A stretch of DNA of 35,828 bases from Nymphaea colorata (lineage: Eukaryota > Streptophyta > Magnoliopsida > Nymphaeales > Nymphaeaceae): the NCBI RefSeq assembly GCF_008831285.2, contig NW_022205116.1:1-35828 (forward strand). The letters run 5' to 3'. The notes beneath the pieces were generated by a model that had not been told where the DNA came from, made no database searches, and worked only from the letters and a program-made list of their open reading frames with translations. Positions 1 through 9,070 of the stretch are shown in pieces. The position numbers and the translations under genes were made by a program. Each line of letters begins with the position of its first letter. Position 1 is the first letter of the stretch.

Positions 1-279
1 ACTAACATAACACAATCAAATGACAGAGAGCAATTCTTTCACTTCTGTATTCAGAAATTTGGTGGTTGTCATCGAGCAATTCTCCATCGACTGTTGAATG
101 CTTGTTTCTTGGTTGTCATCTACCACAACCTATATGTAAGGGGTGGTTCTCGTCATTCATGAAAATTTTGCATGATTAGTTTCAATATGGGGAGCCACCA
201 ACCGATTTGGGCTGATTCTGGTAACACTACATTGATCCTCTGATTTGTGGCAATAACTCTATTGTAAATGTTCACCAGG
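1..279. other. Non-coding lead-in with a small SD-B-like piece
   Basis: No gene is visible. Bases about 205-270 resemble the stretches at about 6755-6830 and 18,805-18,885, which end SD-B ('gctgattctggtaaca' followed by 'aataactctattg' or similar). This suggests a scrap of an upstream block from another receptor-kinase unit. The remainder is unassigned. Confidence 0.4.
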
Positions 280-330
280 TAGGGCTGTACAATGAGCGAG
301 TCAACTTGGGTGCAACTTGAACTTGCTTGA
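280..330 (+). mobile_element. Fragment of a 'TAGGGCTG' hAT-like MITE
   Basis: It begins with 'tagggctgtacaatgagcg', matching the left end of the complete element at 23,603-24,000. It stops after about 50 bases where the SD-A block begins. No right end or target duplication remains, so it is a truncated relic. Confidence 0.5.
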
Positions 331-766
331 AAAACCAGTGCAAGTTACGTGAAAGAGGCTTGGAACTTTGTCCATTATTGCAGTTTGTGCTTTGTTCTAA
401 GTAAGGACACCACTATAGCCATAGTTCACATAAATCCTTTCAATTTTAAAATTTTGATGTACTATATCCTCACCACAATTTCTTAAACCTACCAAAAAAA
501 TGCACAACAAGAAGAGTGAATAAAAATGCACAATTCCAGTATGTTTTGCACTGATGTCCAATGTTATCAAAAGAAAAGCCCTTAATGAGGAGGATGAGAA
601 TTATATGCTGTGAGCATCATTGTGTTCTGGGAGCATGTAAGTGATCCAAATGACCCTGTTAGTTAAATAGAAGACCCTTCCCCCTACAAGCAAAAGTGAA
701 ACTTGGAAAAACTTCATTCTATTTCCTAGGAAGTGAATCCATCAATGTTAAGATGAAGCCTGCTGT

Positions 767-985
767 TATATCAAAGAAAGTAATAACTTCAATCATTTCA
801 AGCATACAAAAATGGATGAAGCCAAACCCAAGAACATGCCGATGCCCACATTCATAAAATTATTTGCTGGTAACAGTCTGAAGTTTAAGGATGCTAATTT
901 ATATTGAAATATTGTGGGAGCATTGCAATATGTGTCCCTCACCCAGCCAGATATTTCCTTCTGTGCAAATAAGGTTGTTTGCATC
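767..985 (+). pseudogene. Ty1/copia reverse transcriptase fragment (relic)
   Basis: One frame from 767 reads as the end of a copia reverse transcriptase and its link to RNase H: a 'KMDEAKP' segment, 'IKLFAGNSLKFKD', then 'NIVGALQYVSLTQPDISF'. The 'SIVGALQYL..TRPDI.FAVN' motif is a hallmark of plant copia polyproteins. A TGA interrupts it where the family has Arg (after 'DANLY'). Only about 70 residues of a roughly 1300-residue polyprotein are present. Bases upstream to about 715 ('tatttcctaggaag') look like the preceding 'YFLG' motif in another frame. It is a dead fragment duplicated with SD-A, with related copies at 13,860-13,980, 14,250-14,497 and 21,430-21,625. Confidence 0.75.
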
Positions 986-1234
986 CCAAAATTTGTTTAG
1001 GTTTTGTTTTTGAAGTGTATTAAAAATAATTTTTATTTTCAAAATAGAAAAAAAAAAGAACTTGCCCGTCAGTACGAGGCTTGGCCATTCCGAAACCTTT
1101 CTCATGGGTAACTAGTTTTACGGCTATGTTCATTCCCCATGCACTTCATATTCGCCCAAACATTATCTTCAACCTATATGTGGCGTGTGGTAAAAAAGTT
1201 AGAACTTTGTAAAGCGAAGGAAGGAAATTCTTTT

Positions 1235-1795
1235 TAAAGGAAATATTTCATTTAATGGAACAGTTAGAGAGGGTGAGATAAAGATTTTTTAGAGAGAGAA
1301 AATATAGACAAAGAAAAACTAGTAAAAGAGCAAGTGATTTTAAGGGAAAATTAAAAGAGAAATAAAGGTTTATAAGTGAGTGAAAAGAAATAAAGCAAAA
1401 AACTAGTAGAAAAGAAAGAGTTTTTAAGAGAAAAACTAGTAGAAGAGCAAGAGATTTTCAGAGAAAAATGGGAGAGTGAGAGAGAGATATAAACATTTTA
1501 AAGAGATAAGAAAACTAGTAGAAGAGCAAGGGAGTTTAAGAGAAAATGTGTGTGAGAGGGAGAGGAGATAAAGATTTTGAAAAGAGAGAAAAGAAATAAA
1601 GAGAGAGAAAGTTGTAGAATAGCAAAAGATTTTAAGAAAAAATGAGAGCGAGAGAAATGTCCAGATTTTTAAGGGAGAGAAAAGAAATAGAGAAAGGAAG
1701 ATTAGCAAAGGGAGATTTTAAGAGAATAATCAGAGAGATATAAAGATTCTAAGAGAAAGAAAGAAACATGAGAAAGGGCGAATAAAAGAAGAAAG
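1235..1795 (+). repeat. GA-rich degenerate minisatellite (polypurine strand +)
   Basis: The + strand is almost all purine, with irregular repeats of a module containing 'aactagtagaagagcaag', 'gattttaagagaaaa', 'gagagagagataaa' and 'agaaataaagagag'. The 'actagta' anchor recurs near 1319, 1402, 1434 and 1514, with decayed versions near 1611 and 1699. The same array in the same order lies at about 21,820-22,330. The long minus-strand reading frames here are low-complexity Ser/Leu/Phe shadows, not genes. Confidence 0.8.
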
Positions 1796-2546
1796 AAAAA
1801 TGATCTAATAACGTGATATTTTAACCCCTTTTTTTATTTTAATATAGAAATTAAGATTAAGGATATAATTTTGAAAATTTTCAACTTCAATATTTTTATG
1901 TAGGCAAGAGAAGAACAACTTGGGCTCATGGACGGAGGACTTATTTTGAAATTTTTTAAAAATAAGATATATATACACACACATATATATAGACAAAATT
2001 GAAAATATTTCATTTACTCTTATGTTTTGCCAAAATGTATTTCATTTACTCTTTTTGTGCTTCAAACCTGATAAGAAGACACTCTTTTAATACTACTAAT
2101 TGGACAATCAATAGTTATTTTATCAAGGGAATGAAGATTTGAAAGATGTCAAAACTAATCATAGCGATAATATGAAAATGCAGTTTAACATCTTGTTTTT
2201 CCGAGTTTGACAATACCCAACCTCAAAAATCAATATAAAAATAAAAAATCTCATCACAAGCTCTCATCCATCTATGAAAAGAAAAATCAACTAGCCATAC
2301 ATGCACATTATCGATTCGTAGAGATACAACGAATGCATACATTCAATAGAAGAAAAAAAAACATATCATGCCTATTTGAGTTGATCAAATAAACAAGACT
2401 TGGCATCACATTGCTCATGCTCCCATTGCATTTAAGAGTGGCTCTTGGCTCTGAATAAGAAATTTCAAGAACTCTCTTACATGGCCATGGGGAGATGATG
2501 AAGGGAAGAGCAAGAGAAATTGAAACTACATGCCTCGAGATGGTAT

Positions 2547-3480
2547 AGTTCAAGAAGAGATGAGTCCTTTACTTTTGCGGAACAATGAAACTTCCAAAAT
2601 GAGAACTCTGATTTATTGAAGAAGCTTCCAAGGGTCTCCTACGTGCTCTCCTTTCCACTGTTGAAGATAAAGAGTTTGAAAGAGCGAAAGAAGAATTGGT
2701 GAAGGAAGAGAGATTCCAAGCTCATAGTTAGAGGGCTCAAGGAGTTCCTCAAGGTTGCTTATAAACCAAGGATCAAGATGTGGGGGTATTTATAAAAAGA
2801 AATAAAAACGAAATTCACATTTGAAGGGAGTTTAATTTCTCAAGATTTCTTATGATTTTTCTTTTGTGAATATTTTTATTTTTAGTTTCTTTTATAGGTT
2901 TTGACTTGTGGATATTAGCCCTTGGTCCTCAAACACCTTTTGGAGGGAGTTGACAGAGCGCTTGGTGCGGCCGTGCACTCTCAACCATAGCACCCGAAAG
3001 CGCCGTGCACCCTAAGCCAGAGTGCAAGACAGCACCCTGCACCCTTCGCCAAAGCACTTTAGTAGCGCACCAAGTGCTCTAGGCACTGCCAACAAGTGCT
3101 GCCAAAACTAGGGCCATGGGGGCAACTTGAGGCTGGCCTTTGCCCTCTGCCATCCCAGTAGGTCCCACCCTAAAAAAAAAAAATTTTAACAACAAAAAAT
3201 ATTATTCTTTTAAGAGGTAAAATCCTTTTAAAAACGGGTTGGCTCCGTTTTTTATGATTCAGTTCATTTTTATCTGATCTAGTTCTTGAATGGGAAGGGC
3301 CCAGATCGATTCGAAGGTTGGATCATGGATTGGATAGGTGCTTAGGCTTGAAATAAAGATTGTACATCCAGGTTTGAATTTTACGAAGCTGAGTCAAACT
3401 GAAAAGCGAGGGGGAGCTTGCGAATGATGTTGGGAATTGATTCTTGTGTTCGATTCAAACATTTGAGCCTCAAATATTTT
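2547..3480 (-). mobile_element. Probable LTR-retrotransposon LTR remnant, minus strand
   Basis: This stretch begins exactly where SD-A similarity ends, so it looks inserted or joined. On the minus strand, 'tataaataccccca' (plus 2781-2794) forms a TATA-like box identical in core to the one at 34,359-34,370. In both places a GC-rich block lies just upstream of the TATA (here 2935-3170, with repeated 'gtgca' and 'gcacc' words). I see no gag or pol, no primer binding site and no convincing TG/CA ends. The call rests on architecture shared with the right-end element, and the right boundary is uncertain. Confidence 0.4.
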
Positions 3481-3717
3481 TTTATCTATATTATTAGTTT
3501 TTCTTATCTAATCTAGACCTGTGGCGATTTCTGAATCCATTTTCCTGTGTGAAACTAATAGCACAAACATCACAAGATAAATAGGTTTTGCAACAAATAA
3601 AAAAAAAAAAAAAAAAAAACTGTTTGGCTTAAAAAACTGAAAAGTGAAAAAACACGTTAAAAATGAATTAAAACCATGTTTTTTTGTTTTTAATTTTTTT
3701 TCAAAAAACATGAAAAA
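3481..3717. other. AT-rich junction with a 21-A run
   Basis: There is no gene here. An uninterrupted A run lies at 3599-3619, followed by A/T-rich sequence up to the point where receptor-kinase similarity abruptly begins at 3718. The poly-A could be the tail of a retrotransposed sequence that truncated RLK1, but no body of such an element is recognisable. Confidence 0.35.
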
Positions 3718-4261
3718 TATAGAAAGAGGGGGTTGGAGAGACATTATCATGAGGTTGAAAGATTTCGTGGAATTACCCTCCCAGTGATTACATATAGAAT
3801 GTTATCTCAAGCAATGAACAACTTCAGCAATGCAAATTTTCTGGGCAGTGGAAGCTTTGGTTCAGTGTATAAAGGAATTTTGGTGGATGGAACAACGGTG
3901 GCTGTTAATTAGACACCGAAACCTTCTCAGAGTCATCACATCTTGCACCAGTGCAGATTTCAAGGCTTTAGTTCTCCAATACATGCCCCTTGGGAGCCTA
4001 GAAATCTGTCTACGTTCAGGTGGCCGTCACTTGAATCTCTTCCAAAGATTGGATATCATGATTGACGTTGCTTGTGCTCTAGAATATTTCACCATGGTTG
4101 TTGGGAGACTATAGATCATTGTGATCTAAAGCCAAGTAATGTGCTCCTAGATGAGAATATGACAGCACATGTTGGTGACTTTGGCATGGCAAAGATGCTA
4201 GTTGGTCACAAATCTTCAACTCTTACAAGTACACTTGGAACCACCGGATTCATTGCGCCAG

Positions 4262-4796
4262 GTACCAACTCTTTGTCCTATCATAAATTCTATGCTTGAA
4301 CTGCTACTTAGACTACTTGGTCCTGCTTACCATGGAGAGAAGTTCTATCAACATCCATAATTTCCAACTATCAAGCTTTAATTTTACATTACCAACCCGT
4401 TGACAGCAGATTAACTGGATTTTATTACGAAAAAGAGAAAAATCAGATTAATAAGTGAAATTAATGGGGATGATGACTATGCTATTTTGCATTTGAATAT
4501 GAGCCTGAATCCAACTAAAATAGTGAATATTGAACCTCATTATTCACACACATACACGAATGCCAGCAAGTTTACCTTTTGAATATGTTTCTTTCCTTAG
4601 TAAAATTTCACTTCCTCCTTATAAATGCATGGAAACAAAAAATAGAGTTTCATGTGCACCATAAATCAAAACAAAATAATTAGTCCTAATTTTTTGCACT
4701 ACTTTCTTTATTTTTGAAGCCATCTCATTAACGACAATGTTCATTGTTGCTAATATTGCCAGGATCATGTCTGACCTTGTTGATTGGATGAATTAG
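4262..4796 (+). other. Intron of RLK1
   Basis: It begins GT right after 'gcgccag' (the 'APE' motif) and ends 'aattag' before 'aattcaggatggctgg'. The exon join restores Glu of APE with a phase-1 split codon. RLK2 has the intron at the same place, which is the conserved intron position in the kinase domain of this receptor subfamily. Length is 535 bp; no other feature is visible inside. Confidence 0.8.
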
Positions 4797-4969
4797 AATT
4801 CAGGATGGCTGGAAAGGTGTCAACCAAAGCAGACATCTACAGCTATGGGATTCTTCTGCTTGAGGTGTTTACCAGAAGAAAGCCTACCGATGAACATTTT
4901 AATGGGGACTTTACTTTGAAGCAGTGGGTGGCTGAACCGTTTCCGCTTGCAAATTCAGATGTCATCGAT

Positions 4970-5077
4970 GGTCATCTTCTGAAGCAAAATAACTGTGAAA
5001 CGATTTCAGATCATGTCGCCGAAGGCCATCTTCTGAAGCAAATAACAGCGAAACTGTTCCAAATGAGCTTCTTGTCT
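4970..5077 (+). repeat. 54-bp tandem duplication inside RLK1 exon 2
   Basis: Two copies start with 'ggtcatcttctgaagca' (4970) and 'ggccatcttctgaagca' (5024). RLK2 and RLK3 have only one copy ('SHLLNES'). The period is a multiple of three, but the second copy has 'gcaaataac' where the first has 'gcaaaataac', so the frame is lost afterwards. Confidence 0.85.
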
Positions 5078-6393
5078 TGATCATGGAGACAGGGTTGTTG
5101 TGTTCAAGGAAATCACCGACTGAGAGAATGGACATGAAGGAGGTGGTCGCCAGGCTTTAAATGATACGATGGAAGGCCTCCCCTTTGGAAGAATGACAAA
5201 AATAAATCCAATCCTTTACATTTATTTGGAAAACAAGGGACCTGCTTTTCCTTCTGACTTATTATTGTGTTTCCCAACACCCAGATAGAAAAACTTTCTT
5301 TTAGCAAAATGCGAGTAAAACAGTAAAAGTTTTTCCACTTGGTAACAATTATCTTCGCATATAAGGTTGGTTGGGTCTTTACATCCAATCCTAATTTAGA
5401 AACCAATTCAGATTCGACATTCATATGTATATGTATCAATTCACATCCTTATTGGATCCCACTAGAACATTGGACTCCCGTTCTCATTCACTTATGAAAG
5501 CGCATGACCAATCTAACCTGTTTGCTCCAAATTTCTGCAACAAAAATGGTTCCAAAATCAGGTCATGTGGTAGTTGAACATAGTAAATCCATTTACATAC
5601 CTAATCAAAGTGGATTGCAAGACCAATTGATGCTGTTTCTTGACGTTGGTAAGGTCAACAAAGGGTTGGGTTGAAGTCCAACCAGACCGAGTCCGAGATA
5701 CAGAATGTTGAATTCCTAGTACCACCAGGAAGCATCTGACAACTCACAAAAATACACCTACCTTTCGTTATTATAAAAACCACACAGTTGTACCATGATA
5801 AACTAAATATATATAAACTTAGTACCCTTTAAACGAACATGTACGCTCGCCTATCTTTTCTCACCTAATAATTCTATAATTAAGTAAAGCAACATCAATT
5901 TTAATCTTTTATGCATTAATAAAAGGGCATAACTAGTTGGGACATAGTGAACCATGTATGTATGTTATTTGGTGTCGTCATGGTGGCTGATAATGGAAAT
6001 TAATGATCTGATTAATTTGTTTATATGGAAACTACTTTTAGTTTTTCATCTTAATAATTATACGTAAGCTATTTAGTAACTAGCAGAAGTTTACTCTTAT
6101 CAACAGTGCAAACATTTTGTATTTCTTCTTATCCCCATATCTTTAGATAAACTGTCAAATTTTCCTATCAATTTATTTGAAAAGATAAGTGCCTTCACTG
6201 TTCATACTAACATAAAAACACAAGTATATACACCTTGCCGTCTCACAGTGGCCGAGTAAAAGAAATATTATTTTGAAACAGGAAAAGCTGGAACATAACT
6301 TGTTCATGGTTTCCTTCTCTTCTTGAGCAGACACAAACCCTTAACTTCGTGACCCCGAATAGTTGAGTAGTGCTGAAATTCTTTGGAACTAGA

Positions 6394-6729
6394 TAGGGCT
6401 GTACAATTAGTCAAGCCAACTCAAGTTCGGCTCGAGCTTGTTCAATTATGCTCGATTTGATAACACAAGCTTATAAATGAGTCGAGTTCAAGTTACATGA
6501 ATTTGACTCTATTTTCTTTAATTTAGCTTATCTTCTTTTTTTAATTAAAGTTGGTAAAGGAACTTGAACAAGCCCAAATTAAGCCCGATTTGGTCTATTG
6601 AGTCAACCTTTTGCACATCATGACAGCTCAAGTCGAGCCCATTCCACTATTTTGTTCTATAGTTGACCTTTTGCTGATCTTGTACAGCTCGACTCGAGCT
6701 CGAGCCCAGCAATCACTCCTTGTGCGCAG
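6394..6729 (+). mobile_element. 'TAGGGCTG' hAT-like MITE, right end damaged
   Basis: The left terminus is 'tagggctgtacaattag', and the body is rich in 'ctcgagct'-like words. It corresponds to 18,397-18,757 in SD-B copy 2, but the right terminus ('gcagccc...') and the right target duplication are deleted here: sequence jumps from 'tgtgcgcag' to 'agcatttattgg'. The insertion therefore predates the SD-B duplication. The short frames in both directions have no protein similarity that I recognise. Confidence 0.65.
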
Positions 6730-6847
6730 AGCATTTATTGGAAAGGATGTGTCGGCCCATTTGAGCCGATTCAGGCTGATTCTAATAACATCTATCATAT
6801 GATTGGTGGGAATTGCTCTATTGATAGTGTCCAATAAGCCATTCCAC

Positions 6848-7024
6848 CAGGGGCGGAGCTAGAAATTTTCCATGAAGGGAGCCGGATTAAAGTTTCTAAA
6901 TTTTAATACGAGCTGAAATATAACAAATTTTTATATAAATAAATTTCTAAAATTTATATGTATTTTTTTTAAAAAATTGAGGTGGGGCCAGGGCCCATGG
7001 CATTCCCCCCTAGCTCAGACCCTG
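6848..7024. mobile_element. 177-bp hAT-like MITE with an empty paralogous site
   Basis: The ends are 'caggggcggagctag' and 'ctagctcagaccctg', imperfect inverted repeats. The flanks 'cattccac' (6840-6847) and 'ccttctac' (7025-7032) fit a slightly mutated 8-bp target duplication, the size typical of the hAT superfamily. SD-B copy 2 has the unoccupied site with a single 'ccttctat' at 18,898-18,905. The ends resemble those of the 961-bp element at 30,239-31,199. Confidence 0.8.
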
Positions 7025-7370
7025 CCTTCTACATAAAAAAAAATAGAAATAAAAAAAAAAAAGATAAAGAGTCGAAAACTGGCAAAAAAGCATGATACTG
7101 AAAATGTAAGAAGACTGTGTGATAGAATGTGGAAATAAGAAAGCCGAGACCACATGTTTAAGAGAGTATCACATTCTTCCATCGATTTTAACTAGAAAAC
7201 AAAAAATGATAAATTTTTTTGAAACAGAACATATAAGACGACCATGATATGGGTTAGTGGTTTGAATCAATAGCCAATAGTGTGACTAAAATCCGCTTTT
7301 GAAAGGAGTGGATGAAGTTGCCCTAACTCCAGTCCAGGGATTTAGATGATGTAGTTGTGAGTCAGCACAA

Positions 7371-9070
7371 AATATTAACAATTAGATTCTTTTTAAACAT
7401 AGTTAAACAAAGTATAAAAACTGATTAATTACCACTTGTCATTTTCATATATGTTGCTCGTACTGGCAGATGCTATGGAATATTTCCAATTTTACTTGGG
7501 TTTCCGATTCAGGAAAACATGTGGGCTGGTGTAGGCAACTACCCAGTTGCTTTAAATTGGAAAATGGACTTGGGTCCATTGCTCTCGCTACATGAGCTGC
7601 CCCTACTAAAGCAAGTGAAATTGGACCAACACTTCTTATGGACTAACACTGCTCCTTAGGTTATAACGAGATTGAGTTTCTTGCTCCTGCAGCAGATGTA
7701 CACTCAAAGGAAAAAGAGGGAAGATTGGAGTATTTTAAAAATATTTTATGATGAAGTGTATCTTTTAGACTTTTAAAATTTTTATAAATTTCATTTTGTC
7801 CTTTCAAAAACCTCCATTTTTCACTTTATTAGGAATATTTGGATTTTTTTACACTCCTCTGCATGATGCATATAACCAGTTTCGTTTATATCCTTCTTCT
7901 GCATACAGGGGTAGAAGGAAAGGTGAATTGGCAGATGCCATCACACCCTCAAGTTTTAAAATTTTCAATTTTATCCATTAAATTTTTCAAAAATTTTAGT
8001 TCTGCCCTTAAAATATTTTAGAAAATGTTTCTAATCCAAGTGGGTCCAAGTAGTCCGTTTTAATCGCTGTTGGCTGATTCGAGCCAATATTTCAAGCTAA
8101 TCTGATGAAATAGTTTCACTAGCAAAAAAAACGGTTGATTGATAAAATCCATGGCCCATCCGCTAAGATCCCATCCTTGCTTCATTTATGTTGGTTAAAA
8201 CTAAAGTATGGGTGTTATCATATGATCCCCGTATTCGCACTAACCAATCAACATAGTAGTTGCACATGTTTTTTTTATTAGTGAGAACCACCACTTATAT
8301 AGGTTGTGATAAATGACAAATACAATTAGGTAGAAAGTTAACATAGTCACAAAAAACACATTTTTTTCGAAAAACAAAGCATTAAATGCGTGAAAAATAA
8401 GTCAGCTGAATAAAAAGACAAAAAATGCCATTTCATTTTTGAAAAAAAAAACACGCCATAGCAAAAAAACGCATTTTTTCTTCATTATTCTCATTTTTCC
8501 TTTTTTTCACTGTAGGCATTTTTTCAATCTTTTTTATTGTCATACTGCTTGTTTCCACCTTCTAATTTTTATTTACTTCTTATCTATTTTTTTAATGTTG
8601 CCCTATTAGTTTCTCATTTATTTTATTTTCCTCTTACTTTTAAGTTTTTTTATTTTTTAAAAAATGTACCTTATTTTTCCATTATTTTTATTCTTTTTTT
8701 TGAACTCATCGTTGAGAAAAAACCTCTCCATTTAAAAGGCAAAAACGATCTTTGTGATTATGGTCGAAATAGAGCTTTGGGTGTCCTAAAAAAAAGTTCA
8801 AATTGACAGCTTTGCTTTGGGACTGAATAGAGTGAAAATTTGGTAAAGGGAAATAAGACAAGGGCGGCCAAGAAAAAGTATCATTGATTTGACCATTAGT
8901 CATGCGGCTAGATTTGGAAGTGTGAAGCAATATGCTCCAAACCAATAGACCTGAGTCTTCTTCAATTTGTAAAGAAACGCACAAATTTTCTAGAAGTGGA
9001 TCCATACATAAATTAAAGACCTACCTTCTTCTTCTGTTCGTGCATGTTTTGCATAGAAAATTGGACATGC
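7371..9070. other. Unique region upstream of RLK2
   Basis: No coding region is supportable. The sequence is very T-rich at 8480-8700, and the short reading frames there are low-complexity. The stretch at 7550-8065 is bounded by similar words ('ggacttgggtcca' and 'gtgggtccaagtagtcc') and might be an old transposon, but inverted ends and target duplications are not convincing. The last few hundred bases would hold the RLK2 promoter; no clear TATA box stands out. Confidence 0.3.

Larger units (their letters stand above)
330..2546 (+). repeat. Segmental duplication SD-A, copy 1
   Basis: This block matches 20,975-22,951 in the same orientation almost from end to end, and its first part also matches 13,420-14,510. 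Shared landmarks are 'gcaagttacgtgaaagaggc' at the left, a copia reverse-transcriptase relic, the GA-rich minisatellite, and 'cttacatggccatggggaga' near the right. Similarity stops after 'gatggtat' at 2546 and 22,951. In the other copies it lies directly downstream of a receptor-kinase relic, so here it probably marks the 3' flank of a unit whose kinase lies left of the window. No independent gene is visible in its last 750 bases. Confidence 0.75.
3718..5196 (+). pseudogene. RLK1: truncated LRR receptor kinase pseudogene (subfamily XII-like)
   Basis: Family members are plasma-membrane immune receptors of the FLS2/EFR/XA21 type; this relic keeps only the cytoplasmic kinase. Similarity to RLK2 starts at 3718 ('YRKRG', just after the membrane helix). 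Visible motifs are the glycine loop '[12 protein letters not shown]', 'VAV', the catalytic loop 'HCDLKPSN' (non-RD) and 'DFG'. Exon 1 ends at 4261 and exon 2 starts at 4797. Lesions: no ectodomain or membrane helix; about 65 bp deleted near 3909 (removing the region with the alpha-C helix) giving TAG at 3910-3912; a 1-base loss near 4087 in 'EYLHH'; an in-frame 54-bp tandem duplication at 4970-5077 whose second copy has lost one base; and TAA at 5158-5160 where CAA is likely ancestral. A functional product is excluded. Confidence 0.9.
5365..7370 (+). repeat. Segmental duplication SD-B, copy 1
   Basis: This block matches 17,085-19,447 in the same orientation. Examples are 'ttggatcccact' and 'aacattggactccc' near 5450-5475 and 17,170-17,195, and 'tttagatgatgtagttg' near 7340 and 19,417. 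It lies upstream of RLK2, and the second copy lies upstream of RLK3, so it is the upstream part of the duplicated unit. It contains a decayed 'TAGGGCTG' MITE and a second MITE (6848-7024) missing from the other copy. No gene is visible in it. Confidence 0.8.

Noticed and set aside
1436-1708. Ninety-codon minus-strand frame
   Set aside because: It is the polypyrimidine complement of the GA-rich minisatellite; Ser/Leu/Phe low complexity.
5113-5439. 108-codon minus-strand frame after RLK1
   Set aside because: It overlaps the RLK1 end and SD-B1, is not kept in SD-B2, and has no recognisable domain.
7550-8065. Possible transposon bounded by 'ggacttgggtcca' and 'gtgggtccaagtagtcc'
   Set aside because: The inverted match is short and gapped, and no target duplication could be found.
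8537-8806. 89-codon frame rich in Phe/Leu
   Set aside because: Falls in a T-rich stretch; no motif, no conserved copy.
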